A DNA stretch of 22,376 bases from a virus, in the IMG/VR virus record IMGVR_UViG_3300046458_000151, positions 1 to 22,376 of that record. One strand, written 5' to 3'. The notes under the pieces are model-generated. The model saw only the letters and a list, made by a program, of their open reading frames with translations, ran no database searches and was not told the DNA's origin. Each line of letters begins with the position of its first letter. Position 1 is the first letter of the stretch. Shown piece by piece: positions 14,197-22,130 of this stretch. The position numbers and the translations under genes were made by a program.

Positions 14197-17100
14197 TCAG
14201 GTCCTTGTCTGCCGGAAGCTGACGCCACCCGGTCGCCATGAATCAGCAACGGCTTTATCGGCCGCTTGCTTGATCTGGATTTGCAGGTTCTGAGCGAGTG
14301 CCGTCTGATCGAGCGCCAGCCCCTCGGAGCTCCGATCTTCGACCGAAATACTCACCGGGGCATTAATTTGGACATTTGACCCGCCGCCACCGATTGCGCG
14401 CACCCCAAGAGCACCGCCAGACGTACGGGTCAGCGGCATGATTGCCTCAGGCCCTGCTTCACCCATCACGCCGGCTCCTCCCCCAGACATCCCGAACGCC
14501 GTAGGCGAACTGACAATGCCGTTGGTGAAGGCGCCGCCATTGGCGAACATCTGCACGCCATCCAGCCACGCCCCGCCTTTAGCTTGCGGGAAGTAGGAGG
14601 ATGAATACCCAGCCTGCGATGCGCCGAGGTTTGAGGACGTCGCGCCTGCGGAACCAGCAGCCAGCCCGTTACCACTTCCGCCACCGAAGTAACTCAGGCC
14701 CGCGCCAAACAAAGCGCTCAGCAGCGAAGACGAGGCCTGGCGTGTTGCGATCCGAGCCATGTCGGCAAGGATTGACTTCGCGAAGTCCGAAAAAGAAAGC
14801 TTCCCGGTCAGCGCGAAATTGACGATGGCGTCTTCCATGCTGCTGAAGGCGTTGGTGAAGAGCATCTTCGTCTGCCCGGCTATGTCGCGCGCGCTGTCGA
14901 GGTAACTTTCCCAAGCGGAGGTTGCTCCGTTGGTCCAGTCGCCCTGGGCAGCCTGCACATCGGCGTAATTCTGCTGGATCTGGTCGGTCGCCTTTTTGTT
15001 GGCATTGGCCAGCGCCTGGGATTTCTTCGCGAACTCCTCCTCGGACATGTTGCGAGAGGGGTCGGATTTCTGATTCGCCAGGTCCAGCGTCTGCTGGGCG
15101 TACCGATCTTGTTGCGCATTGAGCTGTGCATCGAGCGCGTTCTGCCGATCACCGCGACCGACGCCCAGCACAGCACGCTGCCCGGCCAATTCCAGGGCCT
15201 TCTGCTGCTGATCCAGCGCCTGCACGTACTGGGCAATAGAGCGAGTCTGTTTGTCGATCCGCCCCTTTTCGTTATTGGCCAGCACCTCCAGTTGGCTATC
15301 AGCGTCCTTCTGCGCCTTGACCATGCTGGTCCGCGCGTCAGCGATCTTCTGGTCCAGCTGGATGCGCTGCTCGCCCGTGGTAGACGACTTGTCGCGCACG
15401 GCCTGCAGGGCAGCGATCTCAGCCTCGTAGGCAGCAGTGACGTCGCCCTTTTCCTGCTCAACGATCGCAATGCGCTGGCTGCTGTATGACTCAGCCGAAA
15501 CCAGCCCGGCCTTTTGAGCTGAATCCAGTTCTTTTTCGAGGTTCTGGTAGTGACCGGTGATCGACTTCAGGTTGTTCTGAGCGTCGTTGAACCCGGTCAG
15601 GTTCAGCTGGTTGGCCGGGCCTTTCGGGTCCTTGAACTTGTCGTTGATATTGGCGATGTTCTTGTCGACGGTCGCCTGGCTGAGTCGGGCGTCATTCGGA
15701 TCAGTCTTCCGGATGTCGTCCAGCCACTTCTTATATTCCTTTACCGCCTCGGTGCGTTTTTGTTCATTGGTCCAGGATGACTTGGTGAGCGCATCGATCT
15801 TGGCCATGGCCCCGATCGAATCCTGCTGCGCTTTCGCTTGCTCGGCATCATATTTGGCGATGTCGGCGTTGGCAGCCTTCGTATCCTTGAGGAAGGTGAG
15901 CTTGTCGGTGTAGTACTCGATCATCTCCTGTTTGTTTTGAAACAGGCCGACTTCACCGTTTTGCGCTTGGTCGAGATCGCGCTGGGCGTTGGCGATATCC
16001 GTATCGATATCGGAGCGCCCGAGATTCTTCAAACCGTCTGCAGCTTTCACCACCGCCAGATAACCGCGCTCCCAGAAGCTCAGGTTCTCAAGGATCTTCG
16101 GGGTGCGCTCGTTGATCGCGTCAGCGTATTGCTCGGTTGCGAGTTTCACCGCCCCTGCATGGTCGCCCTGCTCTTCCAGAGCGGCGATCTGCGAGTACAC
16201 GGACGCGGTCAGATAGTGATACTGCTCGTTCAGCGCCGCAGACGCCTTCACGGGGTCATCGGCCAGCTTCACGAACTCGGCAATGGTCGCGCTAACGGCG
16301 GTTCCGGTCGCTTTCTGCATTCCGATGGCAGCCTGGCTGATCGCACCAAAGCTATCGCCAGCGATTTTGCCATTCGAAGCGAGAGTAGCGAGTACCTCGG
16401 CGGCCGCGCCGGTTGTGCCGACGGTTGCGCTTACCTGGCGCGTCAGTGACCCCAGTTGGCTGGCACTGACGCCTGCGGCGTTGCCGGTTGTGATCAGCGC
16501 CTTGTTGTAACTATCGGCTTCCTCGCTGCCCTTGTAATAGGCGATGCCGAGGGTGGCCACGACTGCGGCAACCGCAGCGATGGGCGCAAGAATCGCAACC
16601 AAACGCAAAGCAGAAGCGCCCGCGCTGGTCCCGATCTCCAGGAGATTGTGAGCAGCCACACGAAAGTTGCCTTCGGCGAGGGCATTGCCCAACTGAAGAA
16701 CGTTTTCGCGCGCGCCTTTGGTGTTCAGGCTGAATTTCTGAGTTTCGTCACCGAGGCCTTTGATTTTCTGGCGCGCGGCGTCGATGGATGCCGAGAAGGT
16801 TTTGAAGTCATCCTCGCCAATGTTGCCGTCGGCGCGGTGCTTGTTCAGCAGCTCTTGTTGATCGTCAAGCTTTTGCAGCGCCGCCAACGCAGGGCTGATC
16901 TTGCCCAGCAGTGCCTGTAAGCCCTCGGCCTGTACGCCTACCGCTGCGGCTGCATCTTTCGCAGCTTTCGCGCCCTGCTGATTCGTTCCGACAAGAGCGT
17001 CAGATTCAGCCTGCAGACGTTTTTGCAATGCTGCCAGGCTTGCAGTTGAATCGCGACTGGCGTCCATCGCGCTGGAAGTGCTGCTGACGCTAGTCGTCAG

Positions 17101-17367
17101 TCGCTGGTAATACTCGCTGTTTTGGAGCGAGGTTCTCGCTACCTCGATCAGCCGAGCCTTCGCCTCATCGGTCGCCTGAGCGGCACGCGCTTCCGCCTCG
17201 GCCAACTTGTCAGCAGCGTCAGCTGTCTTTTTGAAACCGGCGGTGACGTCGTCGGCGGCTTTCTCGGCCTTTACGCCTGCCGCGGTGAGTTTGTCGAGAT
17301 CGGTCGCGGCTTGGGCGGCATCACCCGAATCAACCGCGATCCCCAGTTCTGCGATTGTGCCCGACAT
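14197..17367 (-). CDS. H: Tail tape measure protein (lambda gpH-like)
   Basis: A 1056-aa protein; lambda H is 853 aa, so the tail may be somewhat longer. It is dominated by Ala/Lys/Gln-rich helical coiled coil (about 15-230 and 450-800). A hydrophobic segment at about 252-276 (LVAILAPIAAVAAVVATLGIAYY) could insert into the host membrane during DNA ejection. The C-terminus at about 824-870 (TNAFSSMEDAIVNFALTGKL, FSDFAKSIL) is the signature of lambda-type tape measure C-terminal domains, followed by a Gly/Ser-rich tail. The start at 17367 has GGAG 5 nt upstream. The GT chaperone frameshift product ends just upstream, matching the lambda G/GT-H order. Confidence 0.94.
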   Translation of the reverse strand: MSGTIAELGIAVDSGDAAQAATDLDKLTAAGVKAEKAADDVTAGFKKTADAADKLAEAEARAAQATDEAKARLIEVARTSLQNSEYYQRLTTSVSSTSSAMDASRDSTASLAALQKRLQAESDALVGTNQQGAKAAKDAAAAVGVQAEGLQALLGKISPALAALQKLDDQQELLNKHRADGNIGEDDFKTFSASIDAARQKIKGLGDETQKFSLNTKGARENVLQLGNALAEGNFRVAAHNLLEIGTSAGASALRLVAILAPIAAVAAVVATLGIAYYKGSEEADSYNKALITTGNAAGVSASQLGSLTRQVSATVGTTGAAAEVLATLASNGKIAGDSFGAISQAAIGMQKATGTAVSATIAEFVKLADDPVKASAALNEQYHYLTASVYSQIAALEEQGDHAGAVKLATEQYADAINERTPKILENLSFWERGYLAVVKAADGLKNLGRSDIDTDIANAQRDLDQAQNGEVGLFQNKQEMIEYYTDKLTFLKDTKAANADIAKYDAEQAKAQQDSIGAMAKIDALTKSSWTNEQKRTEAVKEYKKWLDDIRKTDPNDARLSQATVDKNIANINDKFKDPKGPANQLNLTGFNDAQNNLKSITGHYQNLEKELDSAQKAGLVSAESYSSQRIAIVEQEKGDVTAAYEAEIAALQAVRDKSSTTGEQRIQLDQKIADARTSMVKAQKDADSQLEVLANNEKGRIDKQTRSIAQYVQALDQQQKALELAGQRAVLGVGRGDRQNALDAQLNAQQDRYAQQTLDLANQKSDPSRNMSEEEFAKKSQALANANKKATDQIQQNYADVQAAQGDWTNGATSAWESYLDSARDIAGQTKMLFTNAFSSMEDAIVNFALTGKLSFSDFAKSILADMARIATRQASSSLLSALFGAGLSYFGGGSGNGLAAGSAGATSSNLGASQAGYSSSYFPQAKGGAWLDGVQMFANGGAFTNGIVSSPTAFGMSGGGAGVMGEAGPEAIMPLTRTSGGALGVRAIGGGGSNVQINAPVSISVEDRSSEGLALDQTALAQNLQIQIKQAADKAVADSWRPGGVSFRQTRT

Positions 17368-17377
17368 GAGTGCTCCG

Positions 17378-18081
17378 CTATTTCGATTCGCTCATGACGA
17401 GCAACGCCTCGGCCTCCATGACCCTAAGGTCCGGAAATATCCTGGCTGTTTGTTTTTTCGTGAAACCGAGGAAGGCGGTCACGTCGCTGATAACGCTGTA
17501 GTCCAGCCCCACGGCGCCGCCAAAGCCGGTACGCCACTGCGTGGACATGGCGTTGAACGTCAGAAATGCGGGCCAGGCGTCAGGAAAGACGTCGAACTCT
17601 TCATCTGGGATGTCCGCGCGGGACAAGCCGAAGGCCGCCAGATCGGAATCCGACGGGCCTGCTTCGTACATTAGGCGCGCGACCGCTCTCAGTTTCCCAG
17701 GCGCGCGACCGCAAAAGCGTTCTGGTAGGCAGTGACGACTGCGTCACCGGCACCGGCAGAGGTTTCGACCAGCGCGCGAATGGCGTCAGGCGTGAACTTG
17801 TCCTCAAAGCCCCAACCCACCACGAGCTCGCTCACTTGCTCGACCTGCCGCTCAATGTTCGCGTCGGTGATGTCGACCAGAGTGATTTCGTCGCCCTTCT
17901 CCTTGAACCGCTCCTGATCATCTTTCGCCGCCTGCTGCCAGCCGGCGAACAGAGTGGCCAGCTCTTTGCGGTTACGGTACTTGAACTCAAACGGCACCTT
18001 CACCGTGGTACCACCTACGCGTGGGATTTCCACGTCCGCCTTGAACGTGGCGGACTGAGCGATTTTGAACTTGGTCGCCAT
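17378..18081 (-). CDS. GT: GT tail assembly chaperone, made by -1 ribosomal frameshift
   Basis: A joined product of 234 aa: the 130 residues of G, then reading shifts by -1 at G-GGA-AAC (17692-17698) and continues LRAVARLMYEAG into a 97-aa second domain (T). The T frame is exactly -1 relative to G and is open across the junction, from a stop in that frame at about 17744-17746 down to 17378. The T part resembles DUF1799-type phage proteins (MSTQWRTGFGGAVGLDYSVI). The ATG at 17671 has no ribosome binding site, supporting expression only by frameshift. In lambda, G and GT coat and recruit the tape measure for tail tube assembly, and their ratio matters. Frameshifting here is strongly suggested by the sequence but not shown. 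Confidence 0.85.
17673..17712. repeat. 14-bp direct repeat bracketing the slippery site
   Basis: AGGCGCGCGACCGC occurs at 17673-17686 and 17699-17712 (plus strand), perfect copies 26 bp apart, one on each side of the frameshift heptamer. Because the offset is 27 minus 1, both copies encode the same peptide AVARL in the GT product: the upstream copy in the G frame and the downstream copy in the shifted frame. Confidence 0.85.
17689..18081 (-). CDS. G: G tail assembly chaperone
   Basis: A 130-aa acidic/basic helical protein (FKIAQSATFKADVEIPRVGG, then ELATLFAGWQQAAKDDQERF) in the position of lambda G, between the tail tube and tape measure genes. It ends ARLGN-stop, with the slippery heptamer overlapping its last codons, so most ribosomes should stop here and a minority make GT. 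The start at 18081 follows the tube-protein stop by 3 nt; AAGG is 11-14 nt upstream, so initiation may depend on coupling. It is a cytoplasmic assembly factor and not expected in the virion. Confidence 0.88.
   Translation of the reverse strand: MATKFKIAQSATFKADVEIPRVGGTTVKVPFEFKYRNRKELATLFAGWQQAAKDDQERFKEKGDEITLVDITDANIERQVEQVSELVVGWGFEDKFTPDAIRALVETSAGAGDAVVTAYQNAFAVARLGN
17692..17698 (-). promoter_or_regulatory. GGGAAAC slippery heptamer for -1 frameshifting
   Basis: On the minus strand the G-frame codons CTG-GGA-AAC-TGA contain G-GGA-AAC, a canonical X-XXY-YYZ heptamer; lambda uses GGGAAAG at the same place. After slippage GGG-AAA is paired and reading resumes at CTG-AGA-GCG. The G stop codon follows immediately. 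The motif is bracketed by two copies of a 14-bp direct repeat (17673-17686 and 17699-17712). Confidence 0.85.
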
Positions 18082-18084
18082 GGA

Positions 18085-18735
18085 TTAGGCCGCCTTGTAG
18101 CGAGTTGGACGCGAGGCGAGCGACAAAGTGATAACGCGGGCCATCACGTTGTTGCGCGTAAGGGTCGGAGTCGGTGTGATCGACACATAGGCGTTGTAGT
18201 AGATGGTCGCGCCGTTTGGCAGGGTAAGACGGAGCACGCGCGGCTCGCGATCGTCGTCGGCGGCTTCGACGGCCGCAACGTACGGCAGGCTGTCGTCATC
18301 GGCGACAGTCAGCGACAAGGTGATCGGGTTCTTGGTGGTTGGCAGTTGGCGGTCGTCGGACTCTTCCAGGAAGCCGAACGTAGCGAACTGCTGCTCACCA
18401 CCGGAACTGCTGTTGTCGGTAATCTGGCTGATCTGGGCCCAGTTGCTAACAGAGCGCACAGACCCGACACCGGAACCAGCGGTGTACACAGAGGTTTTGG
18501 TGGTGTCGATCCCTTCCAGCTCGAAGCTGTCGGTGTCGGAGCCAGTCACGCGGACGACCTTGTCGTTCAGGCGGGTCCAGCCCGAGGTCACGACCAGCAC
18601 GTCACCATCATCGAAGCCGTTTGCAGCGGCGCTGGCCTCAGGCGGCTTGGCGTTGGTGATGGCAGTGAAAGGCTTCGGCACGCTGTAGGCCGTGGCAATT
18701 TCAAAGATCGAGCCGTTGGGAAGAATGGCACTCAT
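18085..18735 (-). CDS. V: Major tail tube protein (lambda gpV-like)
   Basis: A 216-aa beta-rich protein (lambda V is 246 aa) in the tube-protein position between the tail terminator and the G/GT chaperones. It starts MSAILPNGSIFEIATAYSVP, has a compact beta-sandwich pattern (VVRVTGSDTDSFELEGIDT) and ends in strands TLTRNNVMARVITLSLASRP. It should form the hexameric rings of the non-contractile tail tube. ATG at 18735 is chosen because GAGG lies 8 nt upstream; the frame continues upstream only into the hairpin leader. It is preceded by a terminator-like hairpin, so tube-protein expression may be set separately from the head genes. Confidence 0.85.
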   Translation of the reverse strand: MSAILPNGSIFEIATAYSVPKPFTAITNAKPPEASAAANGFDDGDVLVVTSGWTRLNDKVVRVTGSDTDSFELEGIDTTKTSVYTAGSGVGSVRSVSNWAQISQITDNSSSGGEQQFATFGFLEESDDRQLPTTKNPITLSLTVADDDSLPYVAAVEAADDDREPRVLRLTLPNGATIYYNAYVSITPTPTLTRNNVMARVITLSLASRPTRYKAA

Positions 18736-18758
18736 TGGGTTTTCCTCGTACAGAAATG

Positions 18759-18780
18759 AAAAACCCCGCACTCGGCGGGG
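18759..18780 (-). terminator. Terminator-like hairpin before the tail tube gene
   Basis: On the minus strand CCCCGC-CGAGT-GCGGGG is followed by five T. It lies between the tail terminator gene (stop 18806) and the tube-protein ribosome binding site. It is the fourth such hairpin in the late operon, but its leader (CATTTCTGTACGAGG) differs from the other three. Confidence 0.75.
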
Positions 18781-18805
18781 GTTCAGGGTTTGCCCAATGG
18801 GCGGG

Positions 18806-19216
18806 TTATGCGCGGTCGGCGCGGTATTGGAAGGACGCCGACACCGTAAGCGTTGTGCCGTCCTGAATTGCGGGGCCGGGCTCGACCGGTGTCAGCACCA
18901 TTACTTCGAAGTCGCCCTGCTGCAGTCGCAAGTACGTGGGAAACAGGTCGTCAAGGTCGTCGATCAGTCCTTCAGCATCGCCGGTGCCGTTACCGGCCGA
19001 CGTCACGACACTGATCTGGAACACGCCGGTATAGACCCGGTCAGTGCCTTCCAGCGTTTGTGTGTCGGTGGCTGCGGGCAGCGTGAAAGCGCGCAGATAG
19101 GTCTCGTTGTCACCGGGCTCGAATGCCACGCCCTGATAGGCGATCCGTAATGCGCGCGGCCCTCCCCAGGCGGCAAGACGCTGCTCGTAGATCCGACGAA
19201 TGATCTGATGGCTCAT
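18806..19216 (-). CDS. U: Tail terminator protein (lambda gpU-like, DUF4128 type)
   Basis: A 136-aa protein beginning MSHQIIRRIYEQRLAAWG. It matches the DUF4128/tail-terminator pattern: an N-terminal helix, GVAFEPGDNETYLRAFTLP, a beta strand with YTGVFQISVV, an acidic helix DAEGLIDDLDDLFP, and a final strand VSASFQYR. In the family it caps the tube once its length matches the tape measure and joins the tail to the head. Its start overlaps the upstream gene stop as ATGA, so the two are translationally coupled. Position directly before the tube gene supports the call. Confidence 0.87.
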   Translation of the reverse strand: MSHQIIRRIYEQRLAAWGGPRALRIAYQGVAFEPGDNETYLRAFTLPAATDTQTLEGTDRVYTGVFQISVVTSAGNGTGDAEGLIDDLDDLFPTYLRLQQGDFEVMVLTPVEPGPAIQDGTTLTVSASFQYRADRA

Positions 19217-19869
19217 ACCTGGTTGTTCCTGATTGCGTCGAGAACTATCTGCTGGAAGCGCGCGACAGTGATACGGACCATGCCGCCGGGGGCCTGATGG
19301 GAGTGACCGAACTCAAGCGGGATCGCGTACGGCAACGAGTTGGTGATGTAGGCCGTGTCGCCTGCCTTGAACTCAATAGCGCCGTCGACGATGCGCGCGG
19401 TGGATTTGCGGCCGCTCGGGTCGATCTCATCGGTCGTGGTGTTGTCCGGCGTACCGATGCTGAACATCCAGTTGCCACGGAACCGGCCACCGACGTAATC
19501 CTTGCCGGAAACGAGGCCGTTCACGTTGAAGTTCTGCACCCTCTCGGCCTTGGTCAGCGGCTTGGCGTATTTCACGCCCTTGCGCAGATTGCCGGACTTG
19601 GTGAAATTGCTGTCGTCCAAGTTGATCAGTGTGTTCCGGACGGCAACCTTGAAGTCGTAGTCATCCGCGGCCCGGGCGTTCTTTTGTCGATGCGCAACGT
19701 TGGCGGCCCATATTTCCGGGTTGCCCACGGGCGACATGCGAATCACGCTGCTGCCGAGTTCGGTGACTATCTCGCGCAATGTCGCGTCGATCGCCAGCTG
19801 CGCCTGATCGGCGAAAGCCTGGATCTGCGCGGCAAAACCGCCGCTCAGTCCTGAATATTTGGAAGCCAT
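19213..19869 (-). CDS. Z: Neck / head-tail connector protein (HK97 gp10-like, lambda gpZ-like)
   Basis: A 218-aa protein similar in length and position to lambda Z (192 aa). It has an N-terminal helical part (FADQAQLAIDATLREIVTEL), then SPVGNPEIW and FRGNWMFSIG, typical of gp10-like minor tail proteins (SPVDTGxLRxxW in shorter members), and a C-terminal helix (APGGMVRITVARFQQIVLDA). It should sit at the neck or upper tail and help mature tails join heads. The start at 19869 has GAGGAAG a few nt upstream and follows the previous stop by one base. It is coupled to the tail terminator by an ATGA overlap. Confidence 0.85.
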   Translation of the reverse strand: MASKYSGLSGGFAAQIQAFADQAQLAIDATLREIVTELGSSVIRMSPVGNPEIWAANVAHRQKNARAADDYDFKVAVRNTLINLDDSNFTKSGNLRKGVKYAKPLTKAERVQNFNVNGLVSGKDYVGGRFRGNWMFSIGTPDNTTTDEIDPSGRKSTARIVDGAIEFKAGDTAYITNSLPYAIPLEFGHSHQAPGGMVRITVARFQQIVLDAIRNNQV

Positions 19870-19870
19870 G

Positions 19871-20260
19871 TCACTTCCTCAGTTGAACGGTCCAGGTGGC
19901 GCCAGCTGGATCTTGACTCACGTTCAGCACACGCTTCGCCGCGATGATGTCGCCGATCTTTGGCTCGGCTGGTGTCGTCGTAGGCAAGCCAGCAGCAGAG
20001 ATGAACAGTTCGTTCTGGAGGATCAGCAGCTTCTCGTCGGTGGTCTGAATCAGCGAGCCATCGATCTCCTTGGCGAGATAGCTGCCGAAGGTCCCACGCC
20101 CGGTGTAGGTAATGGTTCCACCAGTGGTAGTGCCCGTAGACGGGTCATAGACCGGGGTCGACTTTCGCGAGCCTTCCACGGGCTTCACCGCGTCGGCCAG
20201 GCCGTCCGGATCGTCAAACGCTTCGGCCAGTTCGGCCTGAATCTCTTCGCGCATTCCCAT
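19871..20260 (-). CDS. Head-tail connector protein, unknown family (129 aa)
   Basis: A 129-aa protein: an N-terminal helix (EEIQAELAEAFDDPDGLADA), a linker, then beta-rich segments (YTGRGTFGSYLAKEIDGSLI, KIGDIIAAKRVLNVSQDP). Pseudomonas phage proteins in this slot are sometimes named glutamate 5-kinase in databases, which I think is misleading: no kinase motif is visible. By position, between the adaptor and the gp10-like neck protein, it is likely a head completion or stopper protein (lambda FII-like role). The start at 20260 lies 2 nt after the upstream stop; an ATG at 20254 is also possible. The ribosome binding site is weak, so coupling to the upstream gene is likely. Confidence 0.75.
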   Translation of the reverse strand: MGMREEIQAELAEAFDDPDGLADAVKPVEGSRKSTPVYDPSTGTTTGGTITYTGRGTFGSYLAKEIDGSLIQTTDEKLLILQNELFISAAGLPTTTPAEPKIGDIIAAKRVLNVSQDPAGATWTVQLRK

Positions 20261-20262
20261 GG

Positions 20263-20640
20263 CTACACCCGTTTGAGCATGATCGTGCCCGAGCGCTTGA
20301 CCCACGGCGCCAATAGCGCGAGGGCGAAGTTCTCGCCGGCGGAAAGATCAGTCGAGCCTTCCGCGTAGGTCTTGCTGACGGAAGTGCCCGACTGAGCCGA
20401 TACCGTCTTGCTCAGCACTTCCTTCTGGGTCGTTTTGTACAAGTTGCCCGCCGCCGCTTCCTTCGCAACCTGAGCGCCTGCAAGCTTGATGGCGTCAGGG
20501 GTCGGATCGGCAACGGGTCTATTAATCTTGGCAGTGAGCCAGGCATTCGCCATCGCCACAGCAAGGACCGCATCACCGGTGCCCGCCCAGTCAGGACCTA
20601 ACTGAGTGGTGACATCGGCCACGGTGATGAAGTCGGTCAT
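20263..20640 (-). CDS. Head-tail adaptor, DnaT-like family
   Basis: A 125-aa, mostly helical protein beginning MTDFITVADVTTQLGPDWAG, with a helix AVAMANAWLTAKINRPVADP and a second GAQVAKEAAAGNLYK. In Pseudomonas phages proteins of this type are grouped as DnaT-like, but the position after the capsid and the helical pattern fit a gp6/gp15-type adaptor ring between portal and stopper. The start at 20640 has AAGGA 7 nt upstream. I favour the adaptor role over DNA binding, with moderate certainty. Confidence 0.78.
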   Translation of the reverse strand: MTDFITVADVTTQLGPDWAGTGDAVLAVAMANAWLTAKINRPVADPTPDAIKLAGAQVAKEAAAGNLYKTTQKEVLSKTVSAQSGTSVSKTYAEGSTDLSAGENFALALLAPWVKRSGTIMLKRV

Positions 20641-20650
20641 GTGCTTGTCC

Positions 20651-21100
20651 TTATTCCGCTGGCACTAGGGCCTGCAGGTCTTCTTTCTTGGCCGAGGCGT
20701 CAAACGAGATGTTTTTCGCGGTCAGCCAGGTCTTGAGGTCGTCGACCTTCATTTTCAGCGGGTCGGTTTCAGTGTTGGCGTCAGCCTTCGGCTTTTGAGC
20801 GGCAATCGCTGCTTCGATTTCTTCGGCAGTGCTGCGCGAGGCGTAGCCAGTCGGTGGGTAGCTGCCCGCCTGATAGCCAGCGTCAACATACTCGGCAACG
20901 GTCGGGCCATCGGTACGCAGACCGTTTTCATCGGCGCCGTTCACCTTGATGCCTGCTCGCTTGTAGGCCTCGATGATGTTGGGGTTGTCACCTTGGACGA
21001 ACACATCGGTCGCCGCGCTGATCACCCCGAAGAACTCATTGAGCAGTCGATAGCACACACCAGGCTCATCGCCCGGCTTGTCGGTGTAGATCACTTTCAT
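20651..21100 (-). CDS. Capsid-associated protein with C-terminal SAP/HeH-like motif (149 aa)
   Basis: A 149-aa protein beginning MKVIYTDKPGDEPG. The C-terminal 35 residues (LKMKVDDLKTWLTAKNISFD followed by ASAKKEDLQALV) have the helix-extension-helix pattern of SAP/HeH/LEM-like phage modules, in which a Leu-Lys helix, a short turn and a second helix end in Leu. The middle is acidic with a flexible Ala/Lys linker. ATG at 21100 has GGAG 6 nt upstream; the frame to 21142 is probably not used. It lies between major capsid and adaptor genes, where many phages encode a head-completion or capsid-decoration protein. The function is inferred from position. Confidence 0.75.
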   Translation of the reverse strand: MKVIYTDKPGDEPGVCYRLLNEFFGVISAATDVFVQGDNPNIIEAYKRAGIKVNGADENGLRTDGPTVAEYVDAGYQAGSYPPTGYASRSTAEEIEAAIAAQKPKADANTETDPLKMKVDDLKTWLTAKNISFDASAKKEDLQALVPAE

Positions 21101-21149
21101 GATTTGCTCCTTGCGACAGGGCGCCCGAAGACGCCCGGCCACAGATGGC

Positions 21150-22127
21150 TTACGGGGTGGTGGTGCCGCTGATCACGGCGGCGAACGGAACCTGCTTGCG
21201 GTCGAACACACGCTCCCAGTTCGCAGCAGCAGCGTACTGAGTGGCAGTCGGGCTGAGGTTCTGGTTGTTGCTGCCCTTCCAACTGAAACCGGCAGGCTGC
21301 AGGATGAAGGTTTTGCGTTCCCACAGGACTTCAGCGCCGCCACCGTTGCCGCCGCTTGGCTTACGCTCCAGTTCGACCGGGACGGTTGGGGTCCCCTCGC
21401 CGTAGCCGAACGCGCCTTGGCCGAAGAACACCGACAGGTAACGGCCCGCGCCGTAGACGAGGCTGTCGTCCATGAACACCGGCTTGCCCAGGTAGGTGGC
21501 CAGGATGATGCGGCCGTCGGAGTCGCGCAGGTACTCGATGAGGTCCTGCTTGACCATCTGGTTCATCACCACGGAGTGCACGCCGATCGCGGAAAACACG
21601 TCAGCGGCATCGCCGGAGGTGAAGGCAGCATCTTGGAAAGCGCCCGCGCTGATGGTCGTACCAGCATCCACTACCATGTCACCGGCGTCGTTCGCGATGT
21701 TCGATGCGATCACGCCGCGGGCCGCGCCGAGCAGGTAACGCTGCCAGCGGCGAGTCCAGTAGGTGCCGAAGCGGTTGCGGATGTGCTGCATCGGCTCGGT
21801 GTTGGCAAGCTCGGACGTCAGGTCGGCAACGCCATAGCCTTTGTTGAGGTAGAGCGTACGGGCACGCATGGTGCCCTGCTCTGCCTTGCCGACTTCGCCC
21901 AGGTCATCCGGGTTATCGTTTGAGATGTTGGGCTCTTCGTCAGCGTCCAGATCTTGCCAGTAGTTGATTTCCGAGGTGCCTTGGCCGTTCTTCGCGATGA
22001 CGTCCAGTTCGGGCGATTTGACGATGATTCCGGATTCGAAGACCGCAGTCTTTTCCGGGGAGTTGACCGGCGCGATAGTGCCGTAATAGTCGGCGACAAA
22101 GATGTCCGACAGTTGGGTCGTTGCCAT
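21150..22127 (-). CDS. Major capsid protein
   Basis: A 325-aa protein of HK97-fold capsid length, with no long N-terminal scaffold region. Segments include an N-arm (MATTQLSDIFVADYYGTIAP), a central helical stretch with MRARTLYLNKGYGVADLTSE and WTRRWQRYLLGAARGVIASN (spine-helix-like), and a C-terminal domain with VHSVVMNQMVKQDLIEYL and PVFMDDSLVYGAG. These resemble the gp13-like major capsid family, though I cannot run a search. AAGGA lies about 10 nt before the ATG at 22127. It follows a likely scaffold gene and precedes connector genes, the usual head-module position. Confidence 0.88.
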   Translation of the reverse strand: MATTQLSDIFVADYYGTIAPVNSPEKTAVFESGIIVKSPELDVIAKNGQGTSEINYWQDLDADEEPNISNDNPDDLGEVGKAEQGTMRARTLYLNKGYGVADLTSELANTEPMQHIRNRFGTYWTRRWQRYLLGAARGVIASNIANDAGDMVVDAGTTISAGAFQDAAFTSGDAADVFSAIGVHSVVMNQMVKQDLIEYLRDSDGRIILATYLGKPVFMDDSLVYGAGRYLSVFFGQGAFGYGEGTPTVPVELERKPSGGNGGGAEVLWERKTFILQPAGFSWKGSNNQNLSPTATQYAAAANWERVFDRKQVPFAAVISGTTTP

Positions 22128-22130
22128 GGA

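Noticed and set aside
17378-17671. Independent gene for the T-domain starting at ATG 17671
   Set aside because: There is no ribosome binding site before the ATG, and the frame is exactly -1 and open through the GGGAAAC site of G, so it is better explained as the second half of GT.
17566-18759. Plus-strand frame of 397 aa antisense to the G and tube genes
   Set aside because: It is antisense to clearly identified tail genes, has shadow-like composition and crosses three real genes and the frameshift site.
21099-21923. Plus-strand frame of 274 aa antisense to the capsid gene
   Set aside because: It is a shadow of the major capsid protein, with no ribosome binding site.
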